Positions 41,266-64,000 of a stretch of 64,000 nt of DNA are shown here, in pieces. The translations under genes and the position numbers were made by a program. The notes beneath the pieces were generated by a model, which was given only the letters and a program-made list of their open reading frames with translations, was not told the DNA's origin and did not search any database. Origin of the DNA: Paratrimastix pyriformis (lineage: Eukaryota; Preaxostyla; Paratrimastigidae); NCBI GenBank assembly GCA_027972325.1, contig JAPMOS010000057.1, positions 124,001-188,000 of the forward strand, read 5' to 3'. The stretch's first letter is position 1, and every line of letters starts with the position of its first letter.

Positions 41266-43719
41266 TCACCAGAAGGCACCATCCAGCTGGTCCATGGGGT
41301 CCGTGCGCTCGACAATCGCCCCGGGGCACATGACCGCCAGCCGGTCTGCCGTCTGGGCCTCGACCGGCCCGGCCCGGAGCAGCCAGGGCAGCGAGGCATC
41401 GTCACCCTCCTCCAGGTCCAGCACGACCGGGTCCCCATCGCCCCGCAGCAGAACCTCCTCCAGTCGAGGGCAGGCCAGGTGCAGTGCAAAGGGGGCCCCG
41501 TCCGTGGGTGCTGTCTCGAGGGTGAGCCGGCGCAGGCCAGGATGGGACACCCGGAGCCGCCCCGGCAAGCTGCCCGTCCCGCTGAGGGACAGACTGCGCA
41601 GGCGCGGCATCGCCCCAATGGCGGCCGTCAAGTCGGCCGGGTTGATGTCAGCGGGCCCCGGGGGGAGCAGTGTCAGGTCCACCGCGCACAGGGTCTCCGC
41701 ACAGGCGCGCGCCAAGGACAGTACCGTGTTCCAGGGCAGCCGGCCCCGCAGCCAGCGCAGGGGCGGGACGCCCGCGGTTGGATCGACCTCCACGGTGGTG
41801 ACCGCGCTGGCCTCGGCCCGCAGGACGCGCAGGGCGGGCGTGCGGAGGGTCACCCGGGAGGCGGTGGTGTCCAAGATGGCGAGACGGGTCAGCCCGGGCC
41901 CGTCCACCGTGAGCTGGCTGAGCCGGGACGACGACCAGGTCGGGGTCAGCTCCAGGTCGCGGAGGGTCGCCCCCAGCTGGAGTGTCAAGACCGGGGGCAG
42001 TCTGTTGATGTCGCCGGACAGGGCGAGGCCCGTCAGGGCCTGCAGGTCGGGCAGGAGGGCGCCGCGACAGAGGGCTTCGACCGAGCCGTGGCCGGGCGCT
42101 GACAGGGCACGGACGGCGCGCAGGGCCGGGAAGAGGACCGGGATTTGGTCGAACCAGGGATGTCCTGTGATCGCGAAGATCGCGCCCCCGCTCAGCGTGC
42201 GCAGGCGGACCAGCGGCCCGCAGGGGACGGCCAGGGTGCAGGCGGGAAGCCCCAGGAGGGTCTCGAGCAGGGGGCAGTCCAGGGTGGTGACACACTTGGA
42301 TTGCGGGCTGGAATAGAGCCCCGTGACGTCCAGACGCCTGAGGTTCGGGCAATGCAGGGTCAGCTCTTCCACCGAGGCGTGCGAGCGGTCGGCGATGATG
42401 GCCAGGGACTGCAGCCGACGGGAGGTGAGGACGAGGGGCCCCAGGATGCGCTCGGAGTAGGGCCCCAGGAAGACGGTCGCATACACCACCCGGGAGAGCG
42501 CGGGCACCAGCTGGGTGAGGGTGGGCTTGGGTCCCAGGTGCACCGTCAGCTCGCGCAGCGCGGGCAGGTCACAGAGAGCCTCGGGACGGAGCGTGAGCGG
42601 GTGGGCGAGGTGCAGGGTGGTCAACGTGCCCCGGTTTTTGTGGAGGATGGACTCGAGCCAGCGGGCCGATGGTCCGGCCCACATGGGAGCCGCCCCCAGG
42701 GGAAGCCAGAGATGCTCCAGGGCCGAGAGCCCGCTCAGGGCCGGGTCCAGGTCCTGCCACGAGGCCGGGTCGCGGACGGTCAGCCGGCGGAGGGAAGGCG
42801 GGGGTGCCGCCATGAGGGCCGGCACGTCCAGGGTCTCCAAGTGCGGCAGCAGCCGCCGGGCCTGCAAGAGGACGCCCAGGGTCTGGTTGCTGGTGGCCAG
42901 GGACAGCTCGCGCAGCCCCGGGCAGCCTCCGAGCAGGCCAAAGTCGAGCGCGGAGGAGGCCAGGGGGGCAAACCAGAGCTCCAATCGGGTCAGCCGGGGG
43001 CAGTGCGACCCCAGGGCCGCCAGAAGCCCGGTGCCGAAGGGCAGACGGGTCAGCCGCTCGGTGCGCCCTGCCGTGCTGGTCGCCTGGAAGTCCGCGAGAC
43101 CGGGCCGATCGCCGGCGGTGCCCAGGGTGAAGACTTCGAGGCCACCCTATGGTAAGACGATGAAGAGGATATCACCGGGGGTTGGGGAGACAGACCAAAT
43201 GAGCGAGGATCCTCATGAGGGCGTACTCACTGAGTCCACTACCGCTGGGGATGTGAAGCTCCCGGAGGAGTTCGTGGCCTCCAAATGCTTGATCGACCCA
43301 GGCGTCAGTGACTGGTCCCCCCCGCCCGCACTCGAAAAGACTATAGTGCCGGGGGAATTCCAACACTATCCAACCAAAGATCGGGAGAAAATCGGCAGTG
43401 ACCAAAGGTGCGTGGTTCTTGAGCGGACCTCGCAAGCCATGACAGGGACCCACCAGCGCGGCAAGCTCTGAAGCTGTAGGGATGCAATAATAAACGTTTT
43501 CCGAAAGCTCCCCCTCCATCGTGGCGAAGGAAAGAGTTGTTGCCGAGCCATACGCGGTTGCGCGTATCTTGTGGTTAATGCCGAGCAAGGTACAGTACCC
43601 GCGAATGGGCGTGGGAAAGTGGTCCAGGACGCACAAGAGCAGATCGACCGGAAGATCCTCAAAGGGAAACTAAAAACAATGGAACAGCGGGCTGAGAAGG
43701 GCGTCGCATGGGGGACCAT
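41266..43719 (-). CDS. F-box / leucine-rich-repeat protein
   Basis: Exons are 43717-43719 (only the ATG), 43196-43669 and 41266-43146, giving about 785 residues in a single phase-0 frame. The N-terminus (FPFEDLPVDLLLCVLDHFP, then a basic patch IRATAYGSATTL) matches the F-box pattern of a Leu-Pro followed by hydrophobic helices. The rest is a series of irregular leucine-rich repeats of 22-30 residues (for example CPGLRELSLATSN, LPHLETLDVPAL and LSALEHLWLPLG), typical of FBXL-type receptors for SCF ubiquitin ligases. Donors are GTCCCC and GTCTGT; the second intron is only 49 nt. The one-codon first exon is inferred: an in-frame stop sits directly before the acceptor at 43669, so the start must lie upstream, and an ATG followed by a GTC donor fits exactly. 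The target protein is unknown. Confidence 0.7.
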
Positions 43720-43842
43720 CTAATCGATGTGTCAGCTCAAACAGAAATAACAAGGATAGTCAACTTGACCGGGGGCTAACAGGCAAACTTTTCCACTTTC
43801 TCGACTTTTCTTCGACTGGCCGAACTCACCAGACCCCTTCTG
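43720..43842. promoter_or_regulatory. Bidirectional promoter between the F-box/LRR and WD40 genes
   Basis: Only 123 bp separate the two start codons. The sequence is richer in A/T than the exons and has a pyrimidine-rich patch (CTTTTCCACTTTCTCGAC) before the WD40 start. Both promoters must overlap here. No TATA box is seen. Confidence 0.5.
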
Positions 43843-53530
<9,688 letters not shown>

Positions 53531-53796
53531 ACTTGCGCCTCTTGTTTGTAACTCCAAATGGTTCCTTATTTTTTGGGGACCCTTTTTCCTTTCCCTCAAT
53601 CTCCGTGATAAATCTGCATAGCATTGGGATTTTTTGTGAAGGACATCATGGAATAATACGGTTTTTGCTTTGCGAACATCCAGAGATCCAGATCTCCGCG
53701 GTTCTGTGCGTCAATGTGAGGCTCAGACTGAGTCGCACTGCCGAAAATCAAGAGAAAAAATAACCGGTCTTCCCCTGTCTTTCGACACTCGTCTCA
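53531..53796. promoter_or_regulatory. Spacer between the WD40 stop and the zinc-knuckle gene start
   Basis: About 265 bp, markedly A/T-rich (TTATTTTTTGGGGACC, GGGATTTTTTGTGAAGG). It must hold the 3' end of the WD40 gene and the promoter of the next gene. No ORF is supported. Confidence 0.45.
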
Positions 53797-55267
53797 ATGA
53801 GCGAAGAAACGGCTCCTGCTCCTCCTCCGCCAACAACAGAAGAGACTCAACAATCTCTTCCCGCTCCGCCTGAAGCAGCCCAAGATCTCCCCCCTCCCCC
53901 CCCGCAAGTCGACTTGTCCGGTGTGGGCCAAGCCCCACAATCGGAGACCCCTCCCTCCGAGCAAGCTCCTCCTCCTGAGCAATCACCTCGTGTCCGTCCA
54001 CGCGAGGAAGTCTCAGAAGATGCCGGCGAGAAGAAAACGAGGAGAGAAGAAGGTGAGAAACGTGAAGGGCATTCGGAGGAGAAACGGGACCGCGATGAGC
54101 CGCCCCGGCCCTTTGGTATCCGCGACAAGAAGTGCTTCAAGTGCGGTGGGATGGGCCACATTGCCGCCGGATGTCCCAGCAAGGAGGGTTCAATCGAACA
54201 GGGCAGGCCTGGTCAGGAATGCAAGAAGTCTGTGTCGGCATCATCACGAACCCCGGCCCATTCCTGCGGATAGGTGTGGGGGTTTCGGTCACTATTATCG
54301 AGAATGCCCGAACAACGTAGACCCAGGTCTGCTTTTTTCGCCAGCACGCACTGTCATCCCTGCCGGCATCACCCAGCGCTTTGCTACATTTGTCGCCAAC
54401 CCGGGCACCACGCACGCCTCTGCCCGTACCAGGCGGGCCCCTACCGTGGGGGATATCCCCCATATGGTGGATACCCCCGTGCTCCTTATGGTCTGCGCGT
54501 CAAATTCCGGACGAATCACCACCATCTGCTGCTCCCAGGTGGCTACCCCTACCCTATGGGTATGGGCGGCATGGGCGGCATGGGTGGGATGGGCGGCATG
54601 GGTATGCCTCCCCCTCGGACAGAGCTCTGCTTCCGGTCTGATTTGCACCGCCTGCGAAGCCCCCGCCTGCTGACCACCCCCGTTCGTCGCCATCCCCCCA
54701 GGTGCGGCCAGCCCGGACATAAGGCCGTCAGCTGCCCCAACATGGCCGAGGGCCAGTTTCGCTGTTTCGTCTGTGGCGGTGCGGGCCACAAGGCCTTCGA
54801 GTGCCCCCAGCGGCGGGGCTCAGGGGCTCCTCCCCCGGCCACATCGACCTCGGGTGCTGCTCCCCCCCCAGATTCCCAGTACTCTGCCCAAGCTCCTCCC
54901 CCCCGGATGCAGCAACAGCAGCAGCCTTACGGTGGCCAACAGTACCCATCGTACCCACCAGCAGGTCTGCGACATATTCTTCCCGCCTGTCCATCGGGCT
55001 AACCGCACCAAAGGCAACCCATACGCTCCGTACCCAGCGCCCGACCCCTACAGTGGGGGCTACGGTGGCTATCCCCAAGGCCAGCAGGGCCAGTGGGTCT
55101 GTCGGATCTTTCCTTTTCCTCTCACGAAGATTCACCTCGCTCCTTCCCCCTCGGTACACCCCCAGAACATGTACGGTAACGGTCTGCGACCGCATCATCG
55201 TTCGAGCGCTCACTTCTTTTTTGCTGCACCCCCTTGTGTAGGCCCATATGACCAAAGGAGATACTAA
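53797..55267 (+). CDS. CCHC zinc-knuckle nucleic-acid-binding protein (CNBP/HEXBP-like), five knuckles
   Basis: Exons are 53797-54227, 54274-54326, 54377-54490, 54539-54635, 54702-54964, 55014-55096 and 55242 onward. Phases fit to exon 6. The N-terminal 100 residues are Pro/Glu-rich, then charged and Lys/Arg/Glu-rich. Five C-x2-C-x4-H-x4-C knuckles follow at about residues 113-126 (CFKCGGMGHIAAGC), 142-155, 164-177, 230-243 and 253-266. Three of them are completed only across splice joins, which supports the exon model. A Gly/Tyr/Met-rich linker separates knuckles 3 and 4, and the C-terminus is Gln/Pro/Tyr-rich. Families of this kind bind single-stranded RNA or DNA in translation or telomere biology; the target here is unknown. 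The last exon could end GPYDQRRY at 55267, but strict phase 0 reads another frame, so the final join is uncertain. Confidence 0.8.
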
Positions 55268-55314
55268 AGCCAACCACCTCTGGGTTTTTGTGCGTGTGCG
55301 TGAACAGGACAGAG

Positions 55315-55320
55315 TATAAA
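55315..55320 (+). promoter_or_regulatory. TATA-like box (TATAAA)
   Basis: TATAAA lies about 60 bp upstream of the ATG at 55378, at a spacing typical for a TATA box and start site. It is the only clear TATA-like element I saw near a start codon in this window. Confidence 0.35.
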
Positions 55321-55377
55321 GACGCATTATTTGGGTGACGTGCGAGAGAGAAACAAGCATTTATAGAGGGGAGAGCA

Positions 55378-55769
55378 TGGACAATCACAGGTATTGGTGG
55401 GTGTGTCCGAAAACCCGGATGAGAATCACGGGCCCCAATGTCAAAACGCCACGTCGATTCACATTCGAGCGAAAATGGCTGAAGATTGCGGGAGAAACAA
55501 TCTCTCTTTTAGAAGAGCTTGCCAACAATGTGGAGGAGAATGACACAGCCGACGAAGCCGAAGCTCATGACGAGAACGGCAGTGGGGCCACTAGGCGACA
55601 GAGAAAAAGAGAGCAACAGGGATCGTTCAATAATCTTAAAGCGACCACAGACACCTTGAAGCCGGGAGCATCATCAGTCGACGTCCGGAAGGACAGCATG
55701 CCACTCGAGCCAAGACCGCTACCACCGACAGCGGCGGGAGTAACTGGAGCAGAACCCTTAGCCCTGTGA
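55378..55769 (+). CDS. Doubtful single-exon ORF, about 130 residues
   Basis: I do not recognise it. It starts MDNHRYWWVCPKTRMRITG, then a basic stretch, an acidic Glu/Asp/Ala-rich centre and a Pro-rich end. It has no intron and is more A/T-rich than its neighbours. Codon use lacks the strong G/C third-position bias of the other genes. A TATAAA lies 58-63 bp upstream. It could be a small young gene, or chance ORF in the shared 3' flank of the zinc-knuckle gene (+) and the proline-rich gene (-). Confidence 0.3.
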
Positions 55770-56047
55770 TTATTTCAACGATGTGATGTGGCAGATGAAA
55801 GAGCGGAGCGCCGCAGACATTTGACTTTCTTTCGATCGATGAGATGTGCCGACCGGGGTGAGGCGATCCACAGTCAAGTCATTCTTTTGGTTTTGCCTTC
55901 CTGGTCTTCTTTCTTTTTTTTTGGTCTTCTGTCGGCAATTGGGATCTGGGTGTCGGGATTCTTTCGAGTTCTTATTCGTACAATACAAAGGGTCACCAGC
56001 ACCCACAATCGGGATGATCCTTACGATCCGGCATGTGTCCTGGCGGC
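55770..56047. other. Spacer 3' of the proline-rich gene
   Basis: About 280 bp, A/T-richer than exons, with a T-rich patch (TTCTTTCTTTTTTTTTGG). It is the 3' flank of the minus-strand proline-rich gene. No supported gene. Confidence 0.4.
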
Positions 56048-58000
56048 TCATCGTGGCAAAACTGGCGGATCGGGGTGGACAACAGTGGAGGTTGTCAGGT
56101 CATCCTCGCCATCCTCCTCTCCCTCCTCTCCCTCCTCATCGGCATCATCGGCATCATGGCCAAGTTGACCTTGGGGAGCCAAAGGCAGGGGCGTCGGACC
56201 CCCGAGGGATGTTTCTATAGATTCCTCTGTCGCGAAGCTGGGCGATGAAACTCCGGCGGCGCTGGGGCCTGCCCATCTGACTCGAATCGCTTCACCTCCG
56301 CGGGCGGCTCCCACCGGGGGTGTTGCAGCTTTGATTGGTCGTGGTGGTGGTTGCCCCTCGCTGCTGGACCGGGTCGAATGGAGCGGAGCCGGCACGGCCA
56401 GAGGCTCCTAAGACAGGGGCGGAGGGGGAATCGCTTGAGGTGGAGCAGACGGGGAGGAACAGACCTGTCTGGGAGGGGACAGGCCCCCGGGGCACCGGAG
56501 GGATTCAAGGACACGGCTGAGGGCCGCCGCGGCCGTCTGGCCCATGGCCACGGCTTCGGAATCGGGGGGAGAATGGGCGCCGGGGGGCCGGGCAGTGGCA
56601 AGAGCCTGGGTGAGGAGGGCGTGGGCTCTGTCGACGAGGATTCGGGTCTGCTGGAGAGCCTCCGAAAGGGGCAGCTGGGGCGGCGCTGGTGCGGCTGATG
56701 GTGGTTGTGGTGGTTGTGGTGGTTGTGGTGGCGGTGGCGGTGGTGGCGGAAGCGGTGGCGGTGGCATTTGTGGATGATGACGCGTCAATGATGCTGCTGC
56801 TGATGATGATGCCGGCGCGGCTGTGGCCCCGGGGGACATGGCGGGACCCGGGGCGGCAGGCATGGAGCCGGAAAACGATGCGGGCGAGAAGGAGAAGGGG
56901 GCGGGGGCGGGGGCGGGGGCGGGGGCGGGGCGGGGTTGAGTTCGAGGTGGCGCGGCTTTGGAGACGGGAAGCGGCGGGGAGGCGGGGTGGGGGTATGGGT
57001 GATGGGGTGGTGATCCCCGGTTGAGATCGAGGTGGTGGTGGTGGTGGCGGCGGCGGCGGGGCAGCGGCTGCTCCCCCAGTGTGATTGCTGCCTGGAGGTG
57101 CGGGGGCCTGGCGCATGGCTGGGTCGGGAGCACCGCCACCATCACCCCGAACCTGGGGGCCGCTGGGCAGGGGCGGGGAGCCGGAGGGCAGCCGGTTGGG
57201 GGTGGCGGGCACGGGGCGAGGCGGGAGCATGGGGCTGCGCGGGGCGACGGGCGGGCAGGGCCCCGCGGCGACCAACAGGACAGTGGGCGGCGGCCCCGGG
57301 GGCGGTGGTGGCGCGGAGGCCGATATGAGTCCCAGCCGGCTTGGCAGCATGATACCCGACGAGCGGGGGGTCACGACGGCCGGGGAGGCATCCACCAGGG
57401 GCGGCCGGGGCCGGTGCCGGCGCGGCCGGGGGGCGGGCCGCACGTTGTTGCTGGTGGCGGCCCCGGGGCCAGCACCCCACGGGGGCCGGGGCGGGGAGGC
57501 CGATTGGCGCGGGGGGCTGGGGGCCGGTCGGTGGTCCTCCGTGGGCGGGCTGCGCGGGGCGGTGTGATGGAGCGGCTCGGCGTGGGCGAAGAACCGCGAG
57601 GCGGCCGCCTCGGCGAAGGGGCTCGAGGTGGCCGCGGCAACGGCGGCCGCGGCCGCGGCGGAGCTGAGGCGAGATTTGGCACGGACCTGGATGGGACGGA
57701 AGGGTGTTGGGATGATGGAAGGGGGTGACGCACCGATCAGGAGCGGGCCATGAATGAGATGAGGGTGGGATGGGGGAAGCGCTCCGATCATTGCGCCAAG
57801 ATGGCGAGACGGCAGCGATGGGAGGTGCCAAAAACAACAGAAACATGAGTTGATCCTCGCTTGGGCGGAAGGTGTGGCCTTGGAGTGGATGTGTGGACAA
57901 AGAGAGGGATGAATTGTGGTGGCTGGTGCGGTGTGATGTGCGCGGGGGATGGCGGTAGGTGGTGGGATGATGATGATGATGTTGGTGATGATGATGTTGG

Positions 58001-58079
<79 letters not shown>

Positions 58080-59418
58080 CGGATGATGATGATCGGATGA
58101 TGATGATGATCGGATGATGATGATCGGATGATGATGATGATCGGATGATGATGATGATGATGATGGGCATCGCTGACCTCGCCAATGACCCGGTTGAGGA
58201 AGTCCCGATCGGGGGCCGCGTTCGACACGGCCAAGATGCCGGCCACACTGTGCCGGAGTCGGGTCAGCCTGGGCGTACCACCGCTACCTGCCCCGCCCGG
58301 GGTCCGCTCCCCCTCGGCTGGTGGCGCGGACATCTGTTTGGGCGGACGCGGGGTCTCCCAGGGCAGCGGAGCGGCCTGGGATCCTGGGCTGGTGGTGGTC
58401 GTAGCTGTTGCCCCGGGTTGTAGCCGCGCCAGGCGCCGGGGCAGGGCCGCCAGGGCTGTGTCGGGTGCGCTGGGCGGCAGGGTGCCGACCGGCGGGGGCG
58501 GGGGCGAGGGCGCGGGGCCGCGCAGGAAGCGGGGCATGACCTGGGGCATGTTCGAGCTGGCCGGGCTGGCCAGGCGCAGGTGGAACCGGGCCAGGACGTC
58601 CCGCGGCTCGGTGCCCGACACGGCGGTCCGGCTGGTCCCATCGCCGCCCGCCAGCGAGCGTGCCGTGTTCAAGGTCTCGTCCCCCTGGGTGACGTCGACT
58701 GCCCCGGTGGTGTCGACTGCCCCGGTGTGACTCTGCGAGTAGTGCGGCGAGGCGCGGTGGTAGGTCGGGTCGCGCGGCCCGTGGGGGCCCGGCAGTGGCA
58801 GGGCCACCGTGCCCGGGGAGACCGCGAGGAAGGGCGGGCTGTCCAGACTGTACTCGTCCCGATCGGCGGCGATGACGGGCCGCGGACTGCCGCTCTCACC
58901 CAGGGGTATCTCCTCCAAGTCCTGAATGACATGGGCGTCCGGGGGGCCCGGGTAGTGGATCCGGCGCGGAGTGAGCTGAGGCTGAGGCTGATGTTGAGCA
59001 GGCGGGGGTGAGATCGATTCGAAGGCCGATGACCGGTCCGGGGTGGATGCGGCTCGGGGGCGGGGTGATGACGACTCGGGGGTGGGGGTGGGGGTGAGCG
59101 GGATGTCCGTGTGGAGTGGGTGTCGCGCCAGGAAACCGTCGAGGTCGGTGGGGTAGACCTCCGGTGGAAGGCTTCGTCCGGGGGACTTTGGGGCCGCCAT
59201 GGTCGGACGATTGGAGGAGCGATGAGAACCGCTTTGAGGAATCCTTGGGGGTGATGGAAATGAGTTGTTCTTCCTGAGGTTCGGGGTGGGGAGCGCTGCC
59301 TCGCTGATCCGACGCAACGCCTGGTGAATCAGATCATCGCTCGGGGCAGTTGCAAAAAGCGATTCAAGAGCATTTCTTGAAGGCTGTAATGGAGGTGGAA
59401 GCTTGTTCACGCCTGGGG

Positions 59419-59425
<7 letters not shown>
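56048..59425 (-). CDS. Proline-rich low-complexity protein with acidic tail, 922 residues
   Basis: I do not recognise it. Four exons join in phase 0: 58178-59425, 57153-57686, 56465-57091 and 56048-56407. Donors are GTCAGC, GTTCGG and GTCTGT. Residues 1-416 are Pro/Ser/Thr/Arg-rich with one more ordered patch (SDDLIHQALRRISEAA near the start) and a possible helix at the end of exon 1 (LRHSVAGILAVSNAAPDRDFLNRVIGE region). Exon 2 is Ala-rich, then Pro-rich. Exon 3 has (AP)n and poly-Pro runs followed by a predicted helix, EALQQTRILVDRAHALLTQA. The C-terminus is Glu/Asp-rich (DADDADEEGEEGEEDGED). It is probably a disordered scaffold or nuclear protein. It is head-to-head with the TFIIIC-like gene. 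Translation could instead start at the internal ATG near 59200. Confidence 0.6.
57962..58166. repeat. (ATG)n and GATGATCG array in intron 1 of the proline-rich gene
   Basis: About 25 ATG triplets followed by GATGATGATCG units, ending just inside the donor GTCAGCGATG. On the gene's sense strand it reads (CAT)n. Confidence 0.9.
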
Positions 59426-63991
<4,566 letters not shown>

Positions 63992-64000
63992 GTTCGTATC

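Noticed and set aside
42145-43471. Plus-strand ORFs of more than 300 residues over the F-box/LRR gene
   Set aside because: They are antisense shadows of a GC-rich gene. The minus frame has clear leucine-rich repeats and the right codon bias.
53797-55267. Retroelement Gag origin for the zinc-knuckle gene
   Set aside because: Zinc knuckles alone suggested this, but there are five knuckles across several spliced exons with host-type donors and no polymerase or protease beside it. A CNBP/HEXBP-like host gene fits better.
57021-57728. Gly/Arg-rich plus-strand ORF over the proline-rich gene
   Set aside because: It is antisense to a frame whose exon lengths (534 and 627 nt) are exact codon multiples and whose splice sites fit.

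Overview
The window is nuclear DNA from an intron-rich, GC-rich eukaryote, most likely a free-living heterotrophic protist. Exons are strongly biased to G/C at third codon positions. Introns are short to medium and filled with triplet and minisatellite repeats. About 110 introns can be placed by reading frame, and almost all begin |GTCYGT instead of |GTRAGT. I cannot name the lineage. The gene content (a pappalysin-type M43 protease with LNR and FN3 domains, phase 1-1 exon modules, an F-box/LRR protein, WD40 proteins and a TFIIIC subunit) would fit an apusomonad-like or holozoan-like flagellate, but that is a guess.

Layout. (1) 1-30143, minus strand: one giant gene that runs off the left edge. 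It has a signal peptide, a propeller-like N-terminus and about 47 copies of a roughly 110-residue Cys-containing, filamin/Ig-like module, at least 5,770 residues in all. Nearly every module is one exon with phase 1 at both ends. Fifteen of them form a five-module supercycle present three times. (2) 31323-35146 (+) and 36040-41012 (-): two tail-to-tail paralogous M43 (pappalysin-like) metallopeptidases with identical 12-exon structures; the second has an altered catalytic exon. (3) 41266-43719 (-): an F-box/leucine-rich-repeat protein, divergent from (4) 43843-53530 (+), a WD40-repeat protein of about 20 exons. (5) 53797-55267 (+): a protein with five CCHC zinc knuckles. (6) 55378-55769 (+): a doubtful single-exon ORF. 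(7) 56048-59425 (-): a proline-rich protein of 922 residues with an acidic tail, divergent from (8) 59419-63991 (+), a TFIIIC-type (GTF3C2-like) WD40 subunit that continues past the right edge.

The left 41 kb looks like a secreted or cell-surface cluster: the giant protein and both proteases carry signal peptides and E-set/filamin-like modules. The right 23 kb is nuclear or regulatory housekeeping (F-box, WD40, zinc knuckle, TFIIIC).

The main novelties are the unusual 5' splice site; the giant modular gene and its supercycle; repeated partial duplications spanning splice junctions inside introns of the plus-strand genes; and an exact 87-bp inverted copy of giant-gene exon sequence inside an intron of the WD40 gene 44 kb away.
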